Shown here piece by piece: positions 35,561 through 57,399 of a DNA stretch of 64,000 bases. A program made the translations under genes and the position numbers. Where the stretch lies: assembly GCA_030674185.1 (NCBI GenBank), contig JAPXFY010000013.1, positions 53,225,567-53,289,566 of the forward strand, read 5' to 3'. Numbering within the stretch: the stretch's first letter is position 1; each line of letters begins with the position of its first letter. The stretch is from Monoplex corrugatus (lineage: Eukaryota > Mollusca > Gastropoda > Littorinimorpha > Ranellidae). The notes under the pieces are model-generated. The model worked only from the letters and a program-made list of their open reading frames with translations, had not been told where the DNA came from and made no database searches.

Positions 35561-35878
35561 TGCTCAGCTGTGAATACGGAAGGCCTAAATGAGTGGCTGC
35601 TGATTTTGTGGAAAATCTGGTCCACTAAGGTGGTTTTTAACAGATTTTATGATAAATTTGTGTTTGTGTTTCAGGTAGATATGAGAATGGTGCACGTGTG
35701 GTGCGAGTCCATTGTACACACATTTTAATTTCTATTTGTGAATTAATGAAGGGGAACTGAACTGAGTTTATCCAACCCGCCCACCAGCAGAGAGCAGTTT
35801 CCAGACACAAAGCCTGTAAAAAATTGAAACGAAACGAATCTTCATTTTCCAAAGGTACATGTATAGTATCTCCTTATA

Positions 35879-36987
35879 TTTGTAATATCGTACCTTCTTG
35901 GTTTCTCTTGTTTTGCTATAAGCAGATAAACAATGGCCTGTGTGAGTTGGCGTATGGGCCAATACCTACTACTCCTTATATTCCACCGCCAGTGGAACAT
36001 CTGACTGGTTCCCAGTGACATCGGGAGTAAGGCAGGGCTGTAATCTCTCCCCTCTTCTCTTCGTGATCTATATGGATCAGATTACGAAGGAGGCAAACCC
36101 AGACCCTGAGGCACTCAATGAACTCATGTTTGCGGACGACCAGGCAATGGTGAACAATGACAAGATACAGCTACAGGAGCACACAGACCAGCTCAGTGAA
36201 AGCTGCGAGACATACGGCATGAAGATCAGCGTCAGCAAGATCGAGGTCATGACTGTCAGTAAGAGACCAAACAAACTGGATATCAACATCAACGGAACCC
36301 AGTTGAAGCAAGCCAGTGAATTTAAATACCTGGGCAGCATCTTCACTGAAAATGGCAAACTAGACAGAGAAATCGAGACCAGATGCCAGAAAGCCAACGC
36401 AGTCAGCTACCAACTTGCCCCTCTCCTGAAACACCCCAGCATTCCCACCAGCACTAAGGCGAAACTCATCAACACCATTTTTCTACCAACGCTGACATAC
36501 CAGTGCCAGACATGGTCCCTAACTAAAGTCCTCGAGAGAAAACTGGCCACCTGTGAAATGAAATGCCTGAGGAAAGCAGTAAATAAGACAAGGCGGGACA
36601 AGATCAGAAATGAGGTGATATGAGACATGGTAGGAGCAACAACAATCCTACAACACATCGAACATATGAGGATCAAGTGGTTCGGACACCTCACACGTAT
36701 GCCCCTAAACCAACCAGCTCTTCGGGCATACAACACCAGATACTCTGGCTGGAGAGCCAGAGGAAGACCAAGACGACGATGGAGCGACTCCGTGGCAGAC
36801 ACCCTCAGAGCTCACGAGATGTCCCTTCTCCAGGCCACCCGCGATGCCACACGGTACTAGCGGAAGGAAAAAGTATAAGTAAAAGTAACATGTATAGTAG
36901 GTATTGGCCCATACGCCAACTCACACAGGCCATTGTTTATCTGCTTATAGCAAAACAAAAGAAACCAAGAAGGTACGATATTACAAA
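35879..36987. mobile_element. RT fragment framed by 93-bp inverted repeats
   Basis: The left arm 35879-35971 and right arm 36895-36987 are reverse complements with one mismatch that I can find (GTTTCTCTTG against GTTTCTTTTG). The 923-bp interior is a LINE RT fragment. The short string ACATGTATAGTA occurs both just outside the left arm and across the inner border of the right arm, as if replication switched template there. No target-site duplication is obvious. It may be a foldback element that captured a LINE piece, or a local inverted duplication. Confidence 0.8.
36003..36860 (+). pseudogene. LINE RT C-terminal half inside the inverted repeats
   Basis: The first frame (to the TGA at 36621-36623) reads TSGVRQGCNLSPLLFVIYMD (motif B), FADDQAMVNN (motif C, both Asp kept), SKIEVMTVSKRPN, EFKYLGSIFTENGKLDREIE and TKAKLINTIFLPTLTY (thumb/connection). 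After that TGA the same family continues in the same frame at 36627-36860 with IEHMRIKWFGHLTRMPLNQP and SGWRARGRPRRRWSDSVADT, the usual LINE tail. It starts abruptly just before motif B, so it lacks endonuclease, fingers and motif A and cannot be an active polymerase. Confidence 0.75.
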
Positions 36988-37104
36988 ATGATTATAAAAT
37001 TCAAAATAGGAAAACGAAAACAGTAACACAAGAGGGAAAAAAAAAGCAATTTTACCATTGATACATAAGAGTGAATACCTGTACGTGAATCTTATGTTTC
37101 ATAT

Positions 37105-38165
37105 CTCTGTGCGTCTCCAATTTGCTGTTCCTTTCTAAGCTCATAAAGAAAGTGATTTTGAAACAGCTGAATAATCATCTCTCAGCCAACAATCTTTACC
37201 ATCCTTTTCAATCAGCTTACCGTTCTGACCATAGCACCGAAACTGCACTCGTTCACATTATGAATGAGTTGTTGCTTTTAGCTGACTGTGGCCGAATTTC
37301 CCTACTTATTATTTTAGATGTTTCTGATGCTTTTGCTGTATGGCAGCGAGGCGTGGACCACCATGCTCATCAGGAGAAAAGGCTCAATACCTTCCACCTG
37401 AGAAGCCTACGGCGCATACTCGGCATTTCCTGGCAAGACAAGGTGACCAACACCGAAGTCCTGACCCGCGCTGGCCTTCAGCATGGTATGGATATACCAT
37501 GCTGAGACAGCGTCGGCTGCGCTGGTTGGCCACGTTCGCCGCATGGAAGATAGTCGCATCCCAAAAGATATCCTTTATGGTGAGCTTGCCACAGGGCAGA
37601 GAAACATTGGCCGCCCACAGCTGAGATACAAGGACGTTTGCAAACGTGACATGAAGGCGCTGGAGATCAACACTGAGTCCAGGGAGGACCTCGCAGACGA
37701 CCGCAACAGCTGGAGAACCACTCTCAAGAAACAGCTCCGGATTGGTGAGGACAAACTGTCAGCTGCTGCAGCAGAAAAGCGAGTTCGCAGAAAAGGGATG
37801 ACAGCCAACAGACCAGCGTCAGCATACACATGCGACCGCTGCGACAGAGACTGCCTCTCTCGCATTGGTCTCTACAGTCACAGGCGACGCTGCTTGGACC
37901 AAGCAGACAGCCCATCTAGACGTAGAACGGATGTACTCTGTCCATGGTCAGCCATGACCGAGGGAGGCCTACTACTTATGCTTTTGAACACTGTGACCAC
38001 CCATCCTCCTCTCTCGACTTGAGCACACATTCTGAATATAAGGTAATGATCTGTCTTGGTTTTTGTCATACATATCTGACCGCTTTCAGGCAGTCATGGT
38101 AAATGAGAGTAAGTTCCGTCCAGTTAAATTTACATGAGGGAGGCTCCAAGACTCTGTACTTTTAT
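37105..38165 (+). mobile_element. L2-like LINE fragment, split by a nested LINE
   Basis: 37122-37335 reads LFLSKLIKKVILKQLNNHLS, FQSAYRSDHSTETALVHIMN and LIILDVSDAFA (motif A). The same element resumes at 37978-38165 with ACTGTGACCACCCATCCTCC, matching the order seen at 42671-42720. It is a copy of the family at 42471-44095. Confidence 0.7.
37336..37977 (+). mobile_element. nested LINE 3' fragment with 9-bp target-site duplication
   Basis: It is inserted into the L2-like copy. ATGCTTTTG occurs at 37327-37335 and again at 37978-37986. The insert reads LYGSEAWTT-like (frameshifted), RLNTFHLRSLRRILGISWQD, HVRRMEDSRIPKDILYGELA, GRPQLRYKDVCKRDMKALEI and a C-terminal Cys/His cluster, YTCDRCDRDCLSRIGLYSHR. 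That is the usual tail of a non-LTR element with a C-terminal zinc-finger-like motif. The extent is fixed by the duplication. Confidence 0.8.
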
Positions 38166-38169
38166 CAAC

Positions 38170-39065
38170 TGTAGGAAAGTTGTTGGAGATCATGTCACAC
38201 TTCTCATAGAACTTCGCTCAGGTGTATGCCCTCCCTTCACCGAACCTTTTGTGGAAATGCCTGTTGATTATTTCTGCCTGTTCTTTTGGGTCTGAAATTA
38301 GTCGTCTTTCTTTCTTTAAAGGAGTAATTCCTATGCTCGACGACTTTTGGTGTTTGACATAAGTCCAGAAGCGTTTGTTCTTGATGACTTGTTCAGAGTT
38401 GGCATCATCAAAGATGGCGTTTAGGTGGGTCCAATGAGATCCGTGCAGCTGGTGCTGGGCTTCTCTTCAGAGTTGTTCATACTGAGCCTTCAGTTGTTCT
38501 GTGCCATGCTTTCGTACCTTTTTGAAGATAATGGTCTCTCCTCTTGATGATCTCCCAAAGGGCGGGTAAGATCTAAGGCTTACTCCTCGTGATAACGGCT
38601 TTTGTGTGGGATGAAGACACTGATTGCTGAATGAATATTGTCTCTGATTGGGTCTTGGGTCCACAGCAATGACAGCCCTTCAATGGTTCCTTTTCCTTGG
38701 CCATATCCGTCTTTGCTCGTCTTGGACAATTCAGTCTGTCATCTTGTACAGTGGTATCAGTCTTGACTCTTGTTTCCGATTCTGTACGGCGTCGTGGTAA
38801 GAAAACCCCACAAGGACTTCCTCTTTCAGGATGAGCTGCGGGCTACCAGTGATGATCAGATCCAGGGTATTGTTCAGGTGGGAGGGTTCTTCAACTACTT
38901 GTTCCATACTGTGGTCATTCAGCCTACTGATGAATTGATGATGAATCATTGTGTAATATCGCTTATCTTTCTAGGTCATCAATTTCCAGTCCCAACTGGG
39001 GAATTTGAGGTTGTCAGCGAAAAGGATATGAGTGTTCCGGATAGTGAAAGAGAGGCATTGAACTG
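38170..39065 (-). mobile_element. LINE relic, antisense (endonuclease tail and linker)
   Basis: Reverse-strand reading: FPSWDWKLMT near 38990 (compare the usual GDFNLPxWDW), HQFISRLNDHSMEQVVEEPS, LNNTLDLIITGSPQLI and GFSYHDAVQ (end of the endonuclease domain), then GETIIFKKVRKHGTEQLK, NKRFWTYVKHQKSSSIGITP and LKKERRLISDPKEQAEIINR (pre-RT linker). Stops and frameshifts. A different family from L2-like and RTE copies here. Confidence 0.65.
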
Positions 39066-39495
39066 AGTCAAACTGATTTCATCGGTCACATGGGGTCAAA
39101 GAGTGATTAGCGTTTAGCAGTCATTTTCAAAATTATTTCTATGAAAATGCTGAAACATCAGAGGTATACAGTGGATGACGTAATCAGCCTCGGGTAGAAA
39201 TGCTGTTGCTTAAGCATCAGTATGCTGAATGGGTTAAAAGCTACATGAACGTGTATCTATTCTATGGAACTTTCGTAACATCACCAACGAAGATTACAGC
39301 TCTTTTAGAAACGAAACAGAGATTGTCTCGTGCTTAGAACAGATAAGAATGATTATCTTGTGACCGGGTCATCAGAGATAAGTGCTGGCTTTAGTGACCC
39401 CCATTCTGAATAGAGGTTGAAGCTGTTGGGCAGGTCACATCTTTGTGTTGAGTGTGTGTTCGTGTCAGCCATGTCTTATCTTCAGACACAGGAAT
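39066..39495. other. no gene seen
   Basis: Unique-looking sequence before the satellite. Nothing supportable. Confidence 0.35.
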
Positions 39496-40733
39496 AAACA
39501 TAGAGAGACATACAGTATGTATAGTGAGACAGACAGCTAGCTCTGTTACACTTTGTGATATTATCCCACACTATGTATAGTGAGACAGGCAGCTAGCTCT
39601 GTTACACTTTGTGATATTATCCCACACTATGTATAGTGAGACAGGCAGCTAGCTCTGTTACACTTTGTGATACATGTATTATCCCACACTATGTATAGTG
39701 AGACAGGCAGCTAACTCTGTTACACTTTGTGATATTATCCCACACTATGTATAGTGAGACAGGCAGCTAGCTCTGTTACACTTTGTGATATTATCCCACA
39801 CTATGTATAGTGAGACAGGCAGCTAGCTCTGTTACACTTTGTGATATTATCCCACACTATGTATAGTGAGACAGGCAGCTAGCTCTGTTACACTTTGTGA
39901 TATTATCCCACACTATGTATAGTGAGACAGGCAGCTAGCTCTGTTACACTTTGTAATACATGTATTATCCCACACTATGTATAGTGAGACAGGCAGCTAA
40001 CTCTGTTACACTTTGTGATATTATCCCACACTATGTATAGTGAGACAGGCAGCTAGCTCTGTTACACTTTGTGATATTATCCCACACTATGTATAGTGAG
40101 ACAGGCAGCTAGCTCTGTTACACTTTGTGATACATGTATTATCCCACACTATGTATAGTGAGACAGGCAGCTAGCTCTGTTACACTTTGTGATATTATCC
40201 CACACTATGTATAGTGAGACAGGCAGCTAGCTCTGTTACACTTTGTGATATTATCCCACACTATGTATAGTGAGACAGGCAGCTAGCTCTGTTACACTTT
40301 GTGATATTATCCCATACTATGTATAGTGAGACAGGCAGCTAGCTCTGTTACACTTTGTGATACATGTATTATCCCACACTATGTATAGTGAGACAGGCAG
40401 CTAGCTCTGTTACACTTTGTGATATTATCCCACACTATGCATAGTGAGACAGGCAGCTAGCTCTGTTACACTTTGTGATATTATCCCACACTATGTATAG
40501 TGAGACAGGCAGCTAGCTCTGTTACACTTTGTGATATTATCCCACACTATGTATAGTGAGACAGGCAGCTAGCTCTGTTACACTTTGTGATACATGTATT
40601 ATCCCACACTATGTATAGTGAGACAGGCAGCTAGCTCTGTTACACTTTGTGATATTATCCCACACTATGTATAGCGAGACAGGCAGCTAGCTCTGTTACA
40701 CTTTGTGATATTATCCCACACTATGTATAGTGA

Positions 40734-40911
40734 ACGGGAAAGCTGGAGGGAAAGAGAGCACGGGGTAGACCCAGGGAGAAAATGCTGGACGGACTTGCAG
40801 AGCGGCTGGGGACGAGGAGGGTGGGGAGATGCTAGGGGCAACGAGAGATAGAGACAGATGGAAGATCATGATCGCCAACGCCATGCGGCAGGGCACCTGA
40901 TTATGATGATG
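40734..40911 (+). mobile_element. RTE-like LINE 3' tail inserted in the satellite
   Basis: 178 bp reading KLEGKRARGRPRE-like and IANAMRQGT, ending in an ATG repeat. ATGTATAGTGA flanks it at 40723-40733 and 40912-40922, a target-site duplication of 8-11 bp (the ATG part could come from the tail). The same 3' end occurs at 21180-21372 and 42957-43145. Confidence 0.8.
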
Positions 40912-41025
40912 ATGTATAGTGAGACAGGCAGCTAACTCTGTTACACTTTGTGATATTATCCCACACTATGTATAGTGAGACAGGCAGCTAACTCTGTTAC
41001 ACTTTGTGATATTATCCCACACTAT

Positions 41026-41833
41026 AAGCCTGATCAGGAAGTATCTCTCTGTGGGAACAACTGCAAAACTCGTTCTCTCCTTCATAATGTCTCGCATTGA
41101 CTATTGCAGTTCACTCCTGTCTGGTCTTCCTGCCTCCACCATTCACATCCTACAGCGCATTCAAAACAATGCTGTACGCCTTGTACTCAAAAAGAAAAAA
41201 GCTGACCACATATCTCCTCTCCTGGCACAACTTCACTGGCTCCCTGTATCAAAGCGCATACAGTACAAACTAGACACCATGTGCTACAAAAGCCTCAATA
41301 ACGCAGCCCCCGATTACCTGTCAAGCCTACTTGAGATCTATGTTCCCTCACGTACCCTCCGCTCTGCCTCCGATCCTCTTGACTTATCGCTTTCCACGCA
41401 CTAAGCTCAATACCTATGGTCCACAAGCCTTCTCTGTTTCTGGTCCACTCTCCTGGAACAAACTTCCTCTCTCAGTCCGTCAGCAACCTACTTTTGTCTC
41501 CTTCAAGTCCGCTCTCAAAACTCACCTTTTCTCCTCTGCATAAAATCCTAACCTCACTCAACCCCCCTCTACAGCCTGTCTCCGCTCGGAGGGGAATCAC
41601 TTTGTTATAATATATAATTGTATATGATATGCTCTATAATTTTCCATTGTTTTTATTCTTGCTTTTATTGCTTTTATTCTTTCTCCCCATTTATAGCCAT
41701 GCGTATGTGTGTGTGTGTGTGTGTGCGTGCGTACGTGCGTTCGTGCGTGCGTGCGTGTGTGTCTGTTTCAGCGCTTAGATTTGATTTTGTCGAGATTTTG
41801 CGCTATATAAATATTGTAATTATTATTATTATT
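41026..41833 (+). mobile_element. L2-like LINE 3' end inserted in the satellite
   Basis: Very similar to 2720-3550 of the 5'-inverted element: [64 protein letters not shown] and the same 3' UTR with a GT tract and ATT tail. ACACTAT flanks it at 41019-41025 and 41834-41840, a 7-bp duplication of the satellite. The frame is shifted once near 41385. Confidence 0.85.
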
Positions 41834-42470
41834 ACACTATGGATGGGGAGACAGGCAGCTAACCTATTACACTTTGTGATATTATCCCACACTGTGGATG
41901 GGGAGACAGGCAGCTAACTCTGTTACGCTCTGTGACATTATCCCACACTATGGATGGGGAGACAGGCAGCTAACTCTGTTACGCTCTGTGATATTATCCC
42001 ACACTATGGATGGGGAGACAGGCAGCTAGCTCTGTCATACTCTGTGATATTATTATAGTCTATGTATACAGACAGGCAACTATATCTGTCACACTGTGAT
42101 ATGTATTACCATAGAATATGTTTAGTGAGACAGGCAGCTAGTTTTGTCACACTCTGTGATATTATCATAGATTATGCATAGTGAGATAGGCAGCTAGCTC
42201 AGTCACACTGTGATATTATCATGGACTATGCATAGTGAGATAGGCAGCTAGCTCTGTCACACTCTATGATATTATCATCGACTATGGCTGGAGAGGCAGG
42301 CAGCTAGGTCTGACGTTAGACTGTGATGTGACCATAGACATAGTGAGACACGCACTAGGCCTGTTACACTCTGTGATGTGATCATAGGTAGACTGACAAC
42401 CAGCTGAGTCATACCCTGTAATGCGATCATATACATAGATTGGGAGACAGGCGACTAGTTCTGTCACACT

Positions 42471-44015
42471 TGCAGTTCCTTTCCAAGCTCCTTGAGAAAG
42501 TAGTTTTGAAACAGCAGAATAATCGTCTCTCAGCCAACAATCTTTACCATCCTTTTCAGTCAGCTTACCGTTCTGACCACAGCTCTGAAACTGATCTCCT
42601 TCGCGTTATCAATGATTTGTTACTTTCAGCTGACTGGCCGAAATCCTTATTTATTCTTTTAGATCTTTCTGCTGCTTTTGACACCACTGACCATCCTCCC
42701 TCTTTTCTCGACATTCGATATCCAAGGTAGTGTTCTTTCATGGTTTATGTCATACCTGTCCAACCTGTCAGTCATGGTGAATGAGTCTCTCAGCCAGCCA
42801 GTAAACTTGCATATGGGGCCCTCCAAGGCTCTGTACTTGGGCCAGTTCTCTTTCTGCTCTACACCTCACCACTTGCCAATGTCATCAGTCATCACAGCAT
42901 TAAATATCATTTCTATGCTGATGACTCCCTGCTCCGCAACAATACATTTTCCAAAATGGTCACAACAAGAAAGCTGGAGGGAAAGAGAGCACCTGGTAGA
43001 CACAGGGAAAAAATATTGGACGGACTTGCAGAGTGGCTGAAGACAGAGAGGGTGGAAGATGTGCTTGCGGCAATAAGGGATAGAAACATATGGAGGGCCA
43101 TGATCGCCAACGCCATGTGCCAAAGTACTTGATGATGATGATGAAGACTGAAGAAATGCTCAGTGACACAAACCGCAAGCTTTCCATCGTTTAAGTTTGT
43201 TCTAGGTGACAACACTATTGTCTTTTCTGATTCAGTCAAAAACATTGGCATTGTTCTTGGTCTTCAACTCGCCATGCGGAAATCCATCGCTTACATATGT
43301 CAGTCTTGTTACTATCAACTGCCACGTTTCAATTCTCTTCACCACTATCTTTCAACTTCAGCAGCATCTAGGCTTGTGGCTTCTCTGATCTTGTCTCGCA
43401 TCAATTATTATAACTCTGTGCTCCCTGGCTTGCCAGTTTCTTCTGTTTCGTGCCTCCGGTGTATTCATAATTCCGCAGCGCATCTTGGTCTTTGTGAAAA
43501 GAGGCATGATCATATCACTCCCTTGCTTTACTTTCTCCACTGGTAGCCTGTTTCTCAAAGAATTTCATACAAAAGTAATACATTGTGTTACAAGTGTATC
43601 AATGGTACTTCACTTGTTTATTTTTGTGACCACTTCCAAATGTACATCCCTGCCTAACCTTTCCATTCGGTTTCTGATACTAGTTGTTTGCAAATTGTTC
43701 GGTATACATTTGCTATAGCTAGTCCCGGTTGATTTTCTGTGTCTAGTCCATATAACTGGAACAATCTTCCCATGTCTATTTGACTGTCACATACTATGTC
43801 TTCCTTTAAGTCTGTCTTGAAGACTTTGTTTGTCCTGCAGTGATTTCCCTTCTACATGCCCTCTCTTTTGCCACATTTCCCTCCGGTCCTCTGCATGTCA
43901 GTTTACGTTCCTTTGTGCCCTTGGGTTCTGGTCGTTGTTGGGAGACTGTGTTGATGAATGAGAGTGTGAGCTTGGGTTTGATTCTTATATGAAGATTTGG
44001 TGCCGTACAAATAAT

Positions 44016-44046
<31 letters not shown>

Positions 44047-44056
44047 ATTCATCATA

Positions 44057-44088
<32 letters not shown>

Positions 44089-44095
44089 ATATCAA
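42471..44095 (+). mobile_element. L2-like LINE relic, interrupted
   Basis: Begins abruptly at the satellite edge: LQFLSKLLEKVVLKQQNNRL, FQSAYRSDHSSETDLL, LFILLDLSAAFDTTDH (motif A), then a frameshifted middle. After the inserted RTE tail (42957-43145) come FSDSVKNIGIVLGLQL, SRINYYNSVLPGLPV and HDHITPLLYFLHW. The 3' UTR is shared with 6300-6655 and 12610-13345 and ends in an (ATC)n tail (44010-44095). Confidence 0.75.
42957..43145 (+). mobile_element. RTE-like LINE 3' tail inserted in the L2-like relic
   Basis: [20 protein letters not shown], then [18 protein letters not shown] coding and a (GATGAT) end. It splits the L2-like RT after its motif C region. Third copy of the roughly 180-bp tail (see 21180-21372 and 40734-40911). 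No clear duplication found. Confidence 0.7.
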
Positions 44096-44590
44096 TATTA
44101 TATATTAATAATTATTATTTATTATTATTATTAGTAGAAGGCTTAAACACGCAAAAATAGAATAAGAACGCGTGTTTTCTTGAAAAGAAAAGAAAAGTAA
44201 AAGACGGGCGTCAATTCTCTGCCAATTAGCCTTTGTCAAGCGTAGCTAAAACACTACGTAGAAACATGATCACAACATTATAAAAACAACAACAAAACGT
44301 CCATGATGTTTTGTTGAGCTTGAGAAAACAACTCTCACGTCTGTCACGTAAATTATGAAATATTACTCACATGCAATAATACATCACTTATCTCAACGTC
44401 ATGTCGAGATATGAAGGTGTTAATCCGACAAAACAAGTGGGAATCAATGCTGGGACCGTCATAGGCCCTAATTCTTCTGAGCGTTCAATCTCTGCTACTA
44501 TTGGTATCTATGCCCACCCGGTGTTCCCAATACTAAAGGAACTGGCAGGAGGTCTGTCTTCATAATGTCCTCTCTTTGTCATTAAGTTGT
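44096..44590. other. upstream region of the expansin gene; no gene seen
   Basis: ATT-rich start, then unique sequence. No conserved protein. Likely holds the distal promoter of the next gene. Confidence 0.35.
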
Positions 44591-44598
44591 CTATAAAT
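44591..44598 (+). promoter_or_regulatory. TATA-like box for the expansin-like gene
   Basis: CTATAAAT lies 80 bp upstream of the predicted ATG. With the usual 25-30 bp spacing, transcription would start near 44622, giving a 5' UTR of about 50 nt. No other promoter element is clear. Confidence 0.4.
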
Positions 44599-44671
44599 CA
44601 TTATCGCTTTCCTTCGAAGGAAAGTCTAAGGCAATTAATTGTTTAGCACAGTGTGAAGGTTTGTTGCTGAC

Positions 44672-56002
<11,331 letters not shown>

Positions 56003-56100
56003 ACTGTCGTCTGCTTTGTTTGTGCATATCTTTTATAACTTTCTCTGTTTCTTGAATTTTTGTTTTATGCGAAAATCAATATTTCTTTTTCTGTTCCTTT

Positions 56101-56106
56101 AATAAA
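56101..56106 (+). terminator. AATAAA polyadenylation signal of the expansin-like gene
   Basis: AATAAA lies 98 bp after the stop in an AT-rich, T-rich 3' UTR. It is the first such hexamer downstream of the stop. Confidence 0.65.
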
Positions 56107-56149
56107 GTTGGCATACATTAAAGAAAGATGAGAGTGACCGATACGACTG

Positions 56150-56445
56150 ACCATCCAAGCAATTAACTAACCAGCCAATTAACCAGTCAACTTGCCAATC
56201 AATAAATCAATCGGTCGATCAGTCAACCAACCAATCAAGCAAACCAAACCAACCAATAACCCACCAATCAACAGATCAATAAACCGCCTAGTCAACCCAC
56301 CAACCAAGCAACCAATCAGCCAATTAATTAACCAATCAGCCAACCGATCAACTTACCAGTCAACCCAACCAATCAACCAATCAATCAGCCCAACAACCCA
56401 TGAACCAGTCAACCGAACAGTCAACCAACCAGTCAACCTGAACAA
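56150..56445. repeat. degenerate (AATC/AACC)n tetranucleotide region
   Basis: Imperfect CAAT/CAACC units over about 290 bp. The 90-residue Asn/Gln/Pro-rich frame here is the translated repeat, not a gene. Confidence 0.85.
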
Positions 56446-57006
56446 GGTAAAAGTTGTCCTATGATCCTTAGGTCGCAAGGGAATGAGGTGGTAGAGGTCC
56501 CAACCTTTCTTGGCGGTGCCCTTCTCCTTTTTTTCTTCCTCTCTGCTTTTACTTTTCCCAGCTCTGAACGCCGAACATAACCACCGTGTTATTCCATGAC
56601 GGAGATTGCCTTGAAGGACCTCACACATTGTGTCAATCAGATGATGGCTCTGCCGTCTACATGATCAGTGACAGGCAAATGTATGCTGCTGAGGAGCGAT
56701 TCTCTGATTCTTGCAGACGTGCAAACTGTGTAATACAGATAAAATATTCCCCTGTTTTCACCCACAAAATCTTCTCTTTATCTATACAGTGAAACAGCAA
56801 AAACAAAAAAGATCTAACTGTCATGTGTTTGCTATGATTCTTCAACACATCAGTCTCTTTAAACTAGATTTGAACAAATCTACAAACTGTCCTATTTTAG
56901 TCAAACTAGTTGAAGTATAGTCCATTGAAAACAACTCCCCTTCCCTCTCCCCTAAAAACACTGATTTAAACAAACAACAACACCTCCATCCCCACTCCCT
57001 ATCGAA

Positions 57007-57068
<62 letters not shown>

Positions 57069-57399
57069 AAGGGAAACAATCCCCACCAAACATTTACAGA
57101 TCCTCATTTAGGATTTACCTCCCATACTCCTTACTTGCCTTTTATGTTGGCTCGCTCGTACGTGCGTTCCAGCGAGTTCTCAACCATTCGTTTCCAGCAG
57201 AATTTTGACAGGGGCAGTTCTTACGTTTCCATAGGATCATGCTACGCACGGCACTTCCATTTAAAATCTCATCCGAAAGGCAAGCACCCCACAGATCATT
57301 ACCGAAGGTATAATCGAGGAGAGGAGGGTGGTGCTGCATCATAATAATAAACAGAATGAGATCAAAAGTGGAAGAGGAGCTGTCAGACTGCCAAGCAGT
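56446..57399. other. no gene; (GA)n at 57009-57065
   Basis: Nothing recognisable apart from a pure GA tract of about 57 bp. Confidence 0.5.

Larger units (their letters stand above)
39496..42470. repeat. 56-bp satellite array with 62-bp variants, interrupted twice
   Basis: The unit is GTATAGTGAGACAGGCAGCT plus AGCTCTGTTACACTTTGTGA plus TATTATCCCACACTAT (56 bp). A 62-bp variant carries an extra CATGTA before TTATCCC, at 39671, 39957, 40131, 40361 and 40591. About 22 near-identical units fill 39510-40733 and two more lie at 40912-41025. A diverged set (GGATGGGGAGACAGGCAGC and others) continues at 41834-42470. Two LINE tails sit inside and a third LINE copy abuts its right end. Confidence 0.92.

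Noticed and set aside
56192..56464. 90-residue Asn/Gln/Pro-rich protein
   Set aside because: Translation of the degenerate (AATC/AACC)n tract; no start context or domain.
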